A stretch of DNA of 64,000 nt from Umbilicaria muhlenbergii. Taxonomy: Eukaryota > Ascomycota > Lecanoromycetes > Umbilicariales > Umbilicariaceae. The position numbers and the translations under genes are program-made. The notes beneath the pieces are model-generated. The model saw only the letters and a list, made by a program, of their open reading frames with translations, was not told the origin of the DNA and did not search any database. How positions within the stretch are numbered: the first letter of the stretch is position 1; every line of letters begins with the position of its first letter. Positions 45,500 to 57,340 of this stretch are shown piece after piece. The stretch covers positions 1,022,364 to 1,086,363 of the forward strand of contig KK106984.1 of NCBI GenBank assembly GCA_000611775.1. Direction: 5' to 3'.

Positions 45500-46560
45500 T
45501 GAACCCACGGCCGTGGACAACGGTGAAGACCCGCCTTCACCAGGGAAGCCTGTTGATCTCCGGGCTCAGTGTGATGAGGAGGGCTCTGGGTCAGAGTTGA
45601 TGAGTGAAACTGTGATGGTCAACACCTCCAGAAAGAGATGAGGAAACAGGGTGATAAAACTGACTGTTCAGCGTCTGAAGAGGGTCAGGCGTCTACCTCT
45701 GAGTGACATCTTCAGCAGCAGTTCCTGCTCTGTGTGGTGTCATGATGATACCTTGCTGCCGGCGCGCGTGCAGCAGGGCCATCATCATGAGCGTGTGATT
45801 TGAGAGAACCTCAGTCACATGTTGTCAGGTACTGCTCACTGTGGCCCTTGCAGAAGGGCTGGAGTTGATCAGTGCTTCATGTCACAGGCTAATTCAGCCT
45901 GCGCTCATTGCACATCACTCTGCAACCCTCATGATCAATGCATGGTGGAGCCTTCAATCATCACTGCCTCAGCCTCTGAAAGCTCTGATGTTGTTGTTCC
46001 ACGCGCGCGTGCTTATGATGGCAGGAGGGGTGATGGCACATCATAATTCTGCCTTTTCTAATCCCCTTTCATTTTGTTTCATTTAGTATGAATATGATGT
46101 ACTTGTTGTACCTATGACATTTTGTCATACTGTTGTACATACAACATTTTGTCATACTGTCATACATACAACATTTTGTTGTACTGCTGTACTGTTGCAC
46201 TGTTGTACTACTGATATGTTAATTGTTGTATAGCATCTGACAGCTGATCAATTCCTCATGTTGCTGCTTCTTATCAGTCACTACTGACATCCTCTGTGCC
46301 CTCTGCAGCTGCTCCTCAACATGAGTTTCTTGACTCCCTTGAGGTTGAAATGTGTTAATTCAGTAGTCCTGAGGAGCTCATTCAAGCTCTTGCTGTCTTG
46401 CTGAAGAGCACTGCTCACGCTCTCTGCATCCTCAACACTCATCAATCTCATCATCACCAAGAGTATATTGAACTCTGTGAGCAGCATCATGTTGAGGAGA
46501 TGAGGTCAGAGGCTTCATCAGACAGTGAAGAAGAGTTTAAGACAGCAGAAGACAAGTAGA
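45500..46560 (+). other. Antisense cysteine-rich reading frame in copy 1
   Basis: On the plus strand, opposite to gag-pol, between integrase/chromodomain and the left LTR. An open frame at 45819-46046 has a cysteine array AHCGPCRRAGVDQC...CAHC...LC...QC, like a zinc-binding module. Further on (to about 46560) is a Glu/Ser-rich tail-like stretch (EEMRSEASSDSEEEF). The same arrangement sits in copy 2 (54156-54374). Treated as part of the fossil element; whether it was ever expressed is unknown. Confidence 0.55.
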
Positions 46561-46830
46561 TAAATGAAAGTGACTTAACATGACACTGATGAAGAGTCAA
46601 GTGAAGGTGTTGATCTCAAGTTCATTTTGATCTTCAGACCTGAAATGAAATGCTTCTGTGCTTAAGTGTTCTCTGCAATGTGACACGTCTGTGATAATGT
46701 AGTTCATGCAGTAATCCTATTAAAGATCCTGTCATAACATCATAACATCATAGCCCCTGTTGTACTTGTTGTAGAGCACAGGCTCTGTCATAAGAGATCA
46801 GATTAACAAAGCTGACAAAGTTTTCAGTTT

Positions 46831-47050
46831 TTAAGGCTCATGACTTTTGTGACAGCTTCTCAATTGATCTCAAAGGGTCACATCTTAAAGCTCATGACTT
46901 TTGTGACAGCCTCTCAATTAATCTCAAAGGGTCACGTCTTAAGGCTCATGGCTTTTGTGACAGTCTCTCAATCAATCTCAAAGGGTCACATCTTAAGGCT
47001 CATGACTTTTGTGACAGCCTCTCAATCAATCTTGAAGAGTCACGTCTTAA
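46831..47050. repeat. 54-bp tandem repeat, ~4 copies (copy 1)
   Basis: Four head-to-tail copies of a 54-bp unit beginning ttaaggctcatgacttttg. Being a multiple of three it keeps one frame over the array. A matching array is at 55141-55360. Confidence 0.85.
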
Positions 47051-48797
47051 AGCTCACCTGAATTTCTGTTTGTCAGAGTTGTCAGCATGAAATTTTCACA
47101 TTTTTGCCTTTGCATTGTGAATGAAGTGTGTTGACTCTCATGTGTCATCTCACACCTGGTCTGTCAACTTTCATTTAATGAGGTATTGAAGCCTGCTGTC
47201 ATGAACATGATTATTCACAATTGCCTCAACTTCTCACTCTTCATCTCAGTTGAGTAGTAGGTCTTTTCCTGTCAATGCAGAGGACACATGACATGTGCCT
47301 CAAAATGACTTTAATAAAGTGATGTTGAATATGTTATAGATGTTTTGATCCTCTGAGAGATCAAGTTCATATGATGATTAACTTATCACACATCATATCA
47401 TGAATGAGCTGAGCTTTTTTCAATGCAGTTTCTTCATCTGATTGTTCAATGACACATTCTTTTCATTAATCAGTATTAAATCACCTTCTTTGAATGTTAT
47501 CTCTGTTCAGTGCTGATTATAATAATTTGCATACATCTCATTAACCTGTCATAGCTGCTCCTGAGCTGTTGCAATTTGATCTTGAAGCTGCTGTGCATCT
47601 GCATAAAGTCTTATTTGTTCATGTGAGTGCTGTATAAACAGCCTACTTAGGCTCATCTGAGGGTCTCATCTTAGATTAAGCTGAAAGGGGCTCTTTCTCA
47701 TAGCAGCATGTATGAAGTTGTTGTATGAGAACTTCACGCAGGGTAAAAGCTTCACTCAGTCCTCTTGCTGCTCATTAATGAATATGTGTAAATACATCTT
47801 CAGGGACTGGTTCTGCCTCTCTGTTTGATCATCAGTTTGCAGGTGGAAAGCTGTTGACATGTTATGACAACATCACATGTGAAAGCAGAAGCTGATTCAC
47901 TGCTCTGATGTAAACAGCTTGTCTCTGTCTGTGATTAAGACTTCTGATACATCATGATGCTTAACTATGTCCTGAATAAACACTTCAATGAAGTCAGCAA
48001 CTGACATTGTCTTCTGTACTGAAATATAATGAGCCATTTTGATCAACTTATCAACTATGACAAGGATTGAATCTCATGTCATACTTTCATACATGCTGTT
48101 CAGTGGCAGATTCATAATGAAGTTCATTGTCATCATATGTCACAGCTCAGTTGAGACTGACAATGAGTTTAATAATCTGTATGATTTGTGATGAGCTGGC
48201 TTCACTTTTTGACATTCAACACAGTCATGACAGTAACGTCGTACGTCTCTGACAGCATCAGGTCAGTCATAAGATCATCACATCAATTCTGCAGTCCTTG
48301 ACTTCCTGAAATGATCTGCAAAGACATCATCATGAAATCAACTGATCACTGCATTGTGAAGGGCAGGGTTCTGCAGAATGTAGACTTTATCATTGTAGTA
48401 TATGACATCCTCAATTTCCTCCCAACGTTTCATTATGTCAGGGAGTATTATCATCATATTTGTCATTTCTGACCCGGCTAAGTTGTTTTTATCCTTGAGA
48501 GGGGTAGCTAATCCCTGTCATACTCATCATACCAAACCATCTTTCAACTGTTCAGTATGAATTGTACATTTGAGTTGTTCAATAAACATTCTTGTATAAG
48601 CTGTTATCTCCTCACCTAGGGGTGAGTGAGTAGACATGAGCTGAAGCGCTTCAACAGTGTCAGCAGAAGGAGCACTATCCTTAATTTAAAGATTAATAAG
48701 AACATGACTTGCATCATCATTTATAATTACAGTGCCTGCTGCACTATCCTTGATTGAGTGCTGCTCAAGTTCTGCATACTTAAGCTTTTTCATTCAG

Positions 48798-49150
48798 TCA
48801 CGGCTTGCTTCTTAAGCATATAGGTCATGGACTGCTGATGTTTCAGTTGTACTGCCGGCTTCAGTATTCATCATACTGATATGTTCATCACGGCTTGCTT
48901 CTCAAGCATGTAGGTCATGAACTGCTGGTGTTTCAGTCATACTGCCAGCTTCAGTATTTGTTGTACTGATATATTCATCACGGCTTGCTTCTTGAGCATG
49001 TAGGTCACGGACTGCTGATGTTTCAGTCATGTCATCAGCTTCAGTATTTGTCATACTGATATATTCATCACGGCTTGCTTCTTGAGCATGTAGGTCACGG
49101 ACTGCTGATGTTTCAGTCATGTCATCAGCTTCAGTATTCATCATACTGAT
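48798..49150 (-). repeat. 90-bp tandem repeat, ~4 copies (copy 1)
   Basis: Unit of 90 bp (30 codons on the minus strand, with the segment AVRDLHAQEASRDEY) lying between the RNase H and integrase regions. Copy 2 has only two units at the matching place. Confidence 0.85.
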
Positions 49151-52100
49151 ATTATTTATTGTGACAGGTACAACATTCTTTTGTTGTAACTCTTGTTGTA
49201 CTGAGCGTCTTGACTGCAGCATCATTGCAGCAAGTGCATATAATTTCTTCTGCATTGACTTATAATCCTTGCTTCCTAAATGAAAGGACTGTCACATTAT
49301 TTCAGTGATGATCAAGGTACTGGCAGCCTTCAGCAGTTCATAATCAGGTCATCTTGACAGACTGTCAGCAGAGTTCTTCTTGCTCTCTTGATATGTGACC
49401 TTAAAATCATACTCAGTGAGCTTTTCAGCCCACTTGAGCTGCCTTCATGTGAGGTTTGAGGTAGTCATAAACCAAACAAGGTTTGCGTGATCAGTTAATA
49501 TGATGATCAGGTGCCTAACGCCTTGACAGTAATGCTGTCAATGATGCATGACTTTCATGATGACAAGGAGCTCTTGCTCACCTGTATCATATCAAGTCTC
49601 AGTATTTAGCAGCTTCTTACTGTAATAAGCAATTGATAATCAGTGCAATTGACTGTCAACCTTGAAGTGTTGCGTCAAGATTTCACCAATTGTGAATTTG
49701 AAGGCGTCCGTTTCAACTCTCATGAGTTTGTTTTCATTGAAATAGCATAGTAATGAAGCACTCATGAAGGTCCCCTTCAGAGCATTAAACACTTTCAATG
49801 CAGCTTCTGAGAGTGAAAAAGAGGCAGGTATGACATTTTCTTGTTGTAGCTTTCCTCTGACTTGCAGGTTACATGTTGAATACTTTGTATTAAATCTTCA
49901 CAATGAGGTCAGGTTATTCTGCTTTCTTTTAATAACAGTCTGTTGAGACTGAAGAGGAGAGGATGATGTATTCTTAATCTTCTTTTTATTCTTTCCTGTT
50001 TACAGGAGATTTAACAGTGGTGCTGCAATTCATGAATAATCTCTTATAAATTTTCAGAAAAAGTTGATGAAGCCTAGAAAGACCTGCAATTCATGAATGT
50101 TCTCTGAGGGTAGTCATTCTTCAACGGCGTGAATACTTTCTGAACTCATATGTATGCCTTCAGTATTGATCTTAAACCTCAGGAAGTTCACTTCTGTTGC
50201 ATTAAAGAAGCATTTGCTGATCTTAAGATGAAGATCATGATGTCATAATGCAGTTAATACTTGTCATACATGCTCCTCATGTTCAGATTCATCTTTGCTG
50301 AAGATCAGGATATCATCTAGATAAATCATGCAGATTATATCAAGGAACTCATCAAGAGCTTTATCAATGAAGGCCTGAAACATAGCAGGAGCATTTGTGA
50401 GACTGAAAAGCATGACAAGATATTTGAACAGGCTGAATCATGTTCAGAATGCTGTTTTCCACTCATCTCCGCCCTTGATTCATATTTGATTATATGCATC
50501 CTTGCAGTTCAGCTTAGCGAACTTCTTAACTCCTTGAAGATGATTCAACATATCTGATATGAGTGATAAGGGATAATGATTTTTAATGATAATGTCATTC
50601 AACCATCTATAGTCAATGACCAGTTGCAGACTTTCATTCAATTTAAGCATAAACATGACAGGTGAAGCTGCAGATGATATTAATTTACAGATTATGCCTG
50701 CCTTCATAACATCATCTAGATATACCTTCAGTACATCAAGCTCAGCTGAGAACATTGAATATAACTTTTTGAATGAAGGTTGCTGCTCTGGTTTCAAGTC
50801 AATGACATGATCATGTGAACCTCTCTCAAGTAGAGACTACTTCTCAGCTGCTTGAAATATGTCTGTGAAGTCATGATATTCAGGAGGTAAACTGTCATAG
50901 ACATTGTCATATTCTTTGTTGTATCACAACAAGTTCATCTGTAGGGTATATTTTTTCATATCAGCCACTAGGTCCGCCGGCCCTATAAAGCAGTTGATAA
51001 TGATGAGGTTGTTCATATGTAAGACATTCTTCAACACCTTCTTTTCATCAGCAGTGAATATATGGCGTGCAGTAGTATGTTTTGACTTTCTTCATAGGAA
51101 TTTACCTGTATCATAGTAGTGATTTGAGTTTGCATGGACTAGAAATGATAGCCTGAGGACAAAAGGAGCTGATGTGTTGTCTTGTGTGACAAAGAAATGA
51201 TTGCTATAGTGGTAGGGTTGACCGTCAATGTCATATGCTGTAATCATCAGTATGACAGACTCTGATAGCTTAATCACATTACCTCATGCATTGCCTTGAG
51301 CCTCATAGGATTCAGTTGATAGGGACAGCTTATTGACAACATCTCATGTGATTGTATTGCCCTGGCTGCTGTTGTTGATAATATATGAATATTTTTTCTT
51401 CAGATCATCCCTTATTGTATGAGAGTTCACCTCTAGCTGCCCTGATATCAGATGTGAGATATCATCAATGATAAATAAGAAGGTGAGCTGAAGGTTAATC
51501 ATGAATCATTTATTCACATCAACTGTGATAATGACTGCTGTTGATCATCCTGTCATACATTCATTTGTTCAATGATCAGTGACTTCACACTTGATACAGA
51601 GGCCTGCTGCTTTTCATGCATTTACTTCATTCTTAGAAATAAAGTCTCCTTGTCAGCATGAGGGTCCTGTGAATGTCTGTGTTGTTGTCATGATCACTTT
51701 CTCCACAACTGGTATGTGATTTGAATTTCAGCTTTGATCACGGCTACTTCCTTGATAAAAGCCTCATGAATTGTTTCCTCTTTCATGATTGAATTGTTGA
51801 GGGTGAGAGGTTTGTTGTTCAGTGAAAGATTCTTTTTTGTCATAGTATGACGTCTGTGTCATACTTTTGTCATTGTTGTCAGTTTTGCTTTGATGATCCT
51901 TTTTGGTGTCTGAGCGGCTTCAGAACAGTTCATGATTGATGATGACATCAAGATGTGCTGAAATTTCCTGCACTGACTGTCTTGCAACCTGCGTCAGATC
52001 TCAATGTCATAGTTCAGTCAGAATGTGATGAGGAAGCCTTGATCATCAATGATCTTGAATGAGCATCTCATCAATTTCCTTGTGTGAAGCTGAAAGGAAG

Positions 52101-52908
52101 CGGTAGAGTTCTGATAATTTATCATATCAGGAGGTGATTATATCATGGCTGCAGGATTCAACTACATTGAAGGTGATGATATTTTATTCATTTGTGTCTT
52201 CATCAGAGAATAGGTTCTTCTCTAGAACCTTTAAAAAGTTGTTGTAAATGACTTAAGTGTGATCATGCTGCTCCTTTTGCTTTCATCAGTCACTCATGAC
52301 TGTTTTCTCAAGGTAGGTGCCTGCTCAGATGATGAAATCTCATTTGATAAGAAATTGCTCTGACATCAGCTCCTGATTTTGATTAATTTCATTCAGGTAT
52401 TCCTGAAGTTTTCATCTCATGACTTTGACGCCTCCTGCATAAAGATGAGGCTCTCATGGCTTTATAAGATGTTGAAAAGGGGGAGGTGTGATATCTGTTG
52501 TAGCTTGATGTTGTAGTTCATGTGATGAACCTGTGTTGTTCCCTGAGTTTGTTGTAGTTGAAAAATCTTCTTACAGATGTTGATTGAGCTCCTGAAGCTC
52601 CCTTTTATTGTCCTCAAACTCAATTTCTTGTTGTACACATCATAACTGTAGTCACTGACGCTTGATGACCTCCTGATTATGAGCAGTGACTGCCTCAAGG
52701 TCTTCAATGATGTCATCAGAGTTGTCTGCAGTGATATGTTCATCATCATCAATGATGTCAGAAGTAGGAGTATTGATGACTGATAATGTAAACCTGCTAA
52801 TTGAAGGGCCTGCCTCAGCTTAATTGTTGACTGTTTCACTGACCTGATGAGATTGAAGCGTTGGTGTCATCATGTCTTATTTGCTTTCAACATGACCGTT
52901 CACCTGAA

Positions 52909-52926
52909 GGTACTGAGTGATCAGTA
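52909..52926 (-). promoter_or_regulatory. Candidate primer-binding site of copy 1
   Basis: Directly next to the 5' LTR. On the minus strand it reads TACTGATCACTCAGTACC. Ten bases (ACTGATCACT) are the exact complement of AGTGATCAGT inside the LTR, and the site does not begin with the TGG usual for tRNA priming. The same 18 bases stand next to the LTR of copy 2 at 61102-61119. This fits self-priming as in Tf1/sushi chromoviruses; inference. Confidence 0.45.
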
Positions 52927-53197
52927 TGTAAGAGGCTGAGTGTATGACAGAGCATCATAATGATGTTTGAATGAAGTGTCATAGACAATATAGTCATGAT
53001 GAGGTCAATGCAATGATTATATGTCTTCTATTCAGTGGCAAAACTGATCACTGAGGAAGCAGGTTTCTGAACCTTCTTGCAAAGAGTTTTCACTTGATGC
53101 CAAGGCACTAGGCGCTGAGTCATCATATCTATATAATGTTGTACTATAGTGTCATACTAGTGTCATACTGTCATATTATTATATGATGACTCTGACA
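52927..53197 (-). repeat. Copy 1 5' LTR (right)
   Basis: 271 bp, collinear with the left LTR, with about 30 differences, all or nearly all transitions. TGAGTCA at 53116-53122. The primer-binding region lies just left of 52927. Confidence 0.9.
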
Positions 53198-54155
53198 AAA
53201 AGCAGGTTTCTGCACCTCCTTGTGAAAAGTTTTCACTTGATGTCAAGGCGCTAGGCGCTGAGTCATCATATTTAATGTCATATCATAGTGTCATATTATA
53301 GTGTTGTATCATAGTGTTGTACTGTCATACTATATATATGATGACTCTGACACAGCATTCTCCTTCTCATGACGTCATCCCTGATGTCAATTGACTTCAA
53401 ATTCATTATCATAGACATCATCATGATGACCTGATAAGTGGTTGATCATGTAGAGTGAGGATGTGAAACTGTGTTAAGGTAAGACTGATCACATGCTTCA
53501 CTTAATTGTGATGATATCACACCTGGCAGTAAGTTCCTTCTAACATAAACATTGAAATTAAAATGTTTACTGTAAATTCAAAACACTCTTCTCTTGTGTT
53601 TCTTCTTCATCATCTCTCTTATGACATGTTGTTGTACTTTTCACAACTTTTTCACAGCTCATTGAGTGACCTGATGACTTCATGATGTCATCCTCATTGC
53701 AGAGGTGTTCATCTTATGAAGAGAGTGTCATGAAGCTTGCAGCTCACAGTTTAACATTCTTACAGTGTCATACTTCCTATCATACATCATATGAATGCTA
53801 ACATGATATATAAGCAATCAATAATTGAACTCTTGAACTCATGATCATGAACAATGATGAAGACTCATCTCTGTCAGGGAAGCTCATCAATCTCTGAGCT
53901 CAGTGTGATGAGGAGAGCTCTGAGTCAGAGTTGATGAGTGAAACTGTGATGATTAACACCTTCAGAAAGAGATGAGGAAACAGAATGATAAAACTGACTG
54001 TTCAGTGCTTGAAGAGGGTCAAGTGTTTATCTTTAAATGACATCTTCAACAGCAGTTTCTGCTCTGTGTGATGTCATGATGATACCTTGCTGCCAGCTCA
54101 TGTGCAGCAGGCTCATCATCATGAGCGTGTGATTTGAGAGAACCTCAGTCACACA

Positions 54156-54374
54156 TTGTCAGGTACTGCTCACTGTGACCTTTGTATAAGAGCTGAAGTT
54201 GATCACTGCTTTGTGTCAGACAGAGAAGCCTGCACATGTTGCATATCTCTCTGCAACCCTCATGAGCAATGCACAGCAGAGCCTCTGATCATCACTGTTC
54301 TTGATTTTAAAAGCTTTGATGTTGTTGTCCTGACACGTGTTTATGATGATCAGAGGGGTGACAGCACATCATAA
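54156..54374 (+). other. Antisense cysteine-rich reading frame in copy 2
   Basis: Counterpart of the frame in copy 1. Every cysteine of the array visible in copy 1 has a cysteine at the same place here (AHCDLC...HC...CTCC...LC...QC), although other residues have changed widely. Confidence 0.5.
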
Positions 54375-55140
54375 GTCTGCCTTTCTTAATTCTCTTTCAT
54401 TTTGTTTTATTTAGTATGAATATGATGTACTTATTATACTTATGACATTTTGTTGTACTGTCATATATACAACATTTTGTCATACTGCTGTACTGTTGCA
54501 CTGTTGTACTATTAATATGTTAATTGTTGTATAGCGCCTGACAGCTGATTAATTCCTCATGTCATCACTTCTTACTGATCACTACTGACATTCTTCATGC
54601 CCTCTGCAGTCACTCCTCAACATGAGTTTCTTGATTCCCTTGAGGTTGAAATGTGTTAATTCAGTAGTCCTGAGAAGCTCATTTAAACTCTTACTGTCTT
54701 GCTGAAAAGCACTGCTCATGCTCTCTGCATCCTCAATGCTCATCAATCTTGTCATCATCAAGAGTATATTGAACTCTGTGAGCAGTGCTGTGTTGAGGAG
54801 ATGAGGTCAGAGGCCTCATCAAACAGCAAAAAAGAATTTAAGACAACAGAAGACAAGTAGATAAATGAAAATAACTTAATGCAGTGTTGATGAGAGGTTG
54901 AGTGCAAGATGTTGATCTTGAGTTCATTTTAATCTTCAGACCTGAAATGAAATGCTTCTGTGTTTAAGTGTTCTCTGCAATGTGACATGTCTGTGATAAT
55001 GTAGTTCATGCAGTAATCCTATTAAAGATCCTGTTGTAATGTTGTAGCATCATAGCGTCATAGCCTCTGTTGTACTTGTCATAAAGCACAGGCTCTGTCA
55101 TAAAAGATTAAGTTAACAAAGCTGACAAAGTTTTCAGTTC

Positions 55141-55360
55141 TTAAGACTCATGACTTTTGTGACAGCTTCTCAATTGACCTTGAAGGGTCACATCTTAAAG
55201 CTCATGACTTTTGTGACAGCTTCTCAATCAACCTTGAAGGGTCATGTCTTAAAGCTCATGACTTTTGTGACAGCTTCTCAATTGATCTCAAAGGATCACA
55301 TCTTAAAGCTCATGACTTTTGTGACAGCTTCTCAATCAATCTTGAAGAATCACATCTTAA
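55141..55360. repeat. 54-bp tandem repeat, ~4 copies (copy 2)
   Basis: Same unit and copy number as at 46831-47050, at the same place in copy 2. Confidence 0.85.
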
Positions 55361-57158
55361 GGCTCATCTGAATTTCTGTTTGTCAAGGTTGTCAGCATGA
55401 AATTTCTGCATTTTTGTCTTTGCATTGCAGATGAAGTGTGTTGACTTTCATGTGTCATCTCACACCTGATTTGTCAACTTTCATTTGATGAGGTATTGAA
55501 GCCTGCTGTCATGAATGCAATTATTCACAATTGCCTCAACTTCTCACTCATCATCTCAGTTGAGTAGTAGGTCTTTTCCTGTTAATGCAGAGAACACATG
55601 ACATGTGTTTTAAAATAACTTCAATAGAGTGATGTTGAATACATTATAAATGTTTCAATCCTCTGAGAGGTCAAGTTTGTATGATGATTAACTTATCACA
55701 CGTCATATCATGAATGAGTTGAGCTTTTTTCAATGCAGTTTCTTCATCTGCTTGTTCACTGACACATTCTTTTCATTAATCAGTATTAAATCACCTTCTT
55801 TGAATGTTATCTCTGTTCAGCGCTGATTATAATAGTTTGCATACATCTCATTAATCTGTTGTAGCTGCTTTTAAGTTGTTGCAATTTGATCTTGAAGCTG
55901 CTGTGCATCTGCATAAGATCTTATTTGTTCATGTGAGTGCTGTATAAGTGACCTACTTAAGCTCATCTGAGGGTCTCACTTTAAATTAAACTGAAAGAGG
56001 CTCTTTCCTGTAGCAGCATGTATGAAGTTGTTGTATGAGAACTTCATGCAAGGTAAAAGCTTCACTCAGTCCTCTTGCTGCTCATTAATGAATATGCATA
56101 AATACATCTTCAGGGACTGATTCTGCCTCTCTGTTTGATCATCAGTTTGCAGGTAAAAAGCTGTTGACATGTTATGATGACATCACATGTGAAAGCAGAA
56201 GCTGATTCACTGTTCTGATGTAAACAGCTTATCTCTGTCTGTGATTAAAACTTTTGACACATCATGATGCTTGATTATGTCCTGAATAAACACTTCAATG
56301 AAGTCAGCAACTGACATTGTCTTCTGTATTGAAATATAATGAGTCATTTTGATCAACTTATCAATTATGATGAGGATTGAATCTCATGTCATACTTTCAT
56401 ATGTGCTGCTCAGTGGCAGGTCCGTAATGAAGTTCATTGTCATCATATGTCATGACACTTTCAGGACTGATAATGAGTTTAATAACTTATATGATTTGTG
56501 ATGAGTTGACTTCACCTTTTGACATTCAACACAGTCATGACAGTAACATCATACATCTCTGACAGTGTCAAGTCAATCATAAGATCATCACATTAATTTT
56601 GTAATTCTTGACTTCTTGAAATGACTTGCAAAAACATCATCATGAAATCAACTGATCACTGCATTGTGAAGAGCAGAGTTCTGTGAAATGTAGACTTTAT
56701 CATTATAATGTATGACATCATCTATTTCTTGTCAACATTTTCATATATCTGACAATATAAATGTCATATTTGACTGCATCTCTGATGTCATGATCATCTC
56801 AGGGTTCATGTTTATATTCATATTTATCATCTCAGACCTGATCAAGTTGTTTTTATCCTCAAGAGGGGTAGTTAATCCCTGTCATACTCATCATATCAAA
56901 TTGTCTTTCAACTGCTCAGTATGAATCACACATTCAAGTTGTTTAATAAACATTCTTATATAAGTTGTTATCTCCTCACCTATTGATGAGTGAGTAGACA
57001 TGAGTTGAAGCGCTTCAACAGTGTCAGCAGAAGCACTATCCTCAATTTAAAGGTTAATAGAAATATAACTTGCATCATTATTCATAACTGCAGTGTCTGT
57101 TGAGTTATTCTTGATTGAGTGCTGCTCAGGTTCTGCATACTTAGATTTTCTCATTCAG

Positions 57159-57340
57159 TCATGACTTGCTTCTTGAGCATGTAGGTCATGAACTGCTGAT
57201 GTTTCAGTTATATCATCAACTTCAGTATTCATTGTATTAATATGTTCATCACGGCTTGCTTCTTGAGCATGTAGGTCATGAACTGCTGATGTTTCAGTCA
57301 TGCTGTCAACTTCAATATTCATCATACTGATATTATTCAT
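57159..57340 (-). repeat. 90-bp tandem repeat, 2 copies (copy 2)
   Basis: Two units of the same 90-bp repeat as at 48798-49150. Confidence 0.85.

Larger units (their letters stand above)
44748..53197 (-). mobile_element. Ty3/Gypsy chromovirus copy 1 (inner, younger)
   Basis: 8450 bp; LTRs of 271 bp at 44748-45018 and 52927-53197 with TG...CA ends; target duplication ggaag (44743-44747) / aaaag (53198-53202). Minus-strand order from right to left: gag (about 51.5-52.85 kb), protease/linker (about 51.1-51.4), RT (about 50.2-50.9; VIDYRWLND and KLNCKDAYNQI), RNase H (49.3-50.1), 90-bp repeats (48.80-49.15), integrase (about 47.8-48.15; DSILVIVDKLIKMAHYI) and chromodomain (about 47.17-47.24; VEAIVNNHVHDSRLQYLIK). 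A purine-rich tract (GAGAAGGGGAA on the minus strand) abuts the left LTR. Broken by dozens of changes. Same family as copy 2. Confidence 0.92.

Noticed and set aside
46840-47061. Plus-strand open frames with an 18-residue repeat as a gene (also 55150-55371)
   Set aside because: They are the shadow of a 54-bp tandem repeat inside the chromovirus; no other protein character.
46831-49150. CRISPR array
   Set aside because: Repeats are directly adjacent with no unique spacers, lie in a eukaryotic retroelement and are multiples of three.
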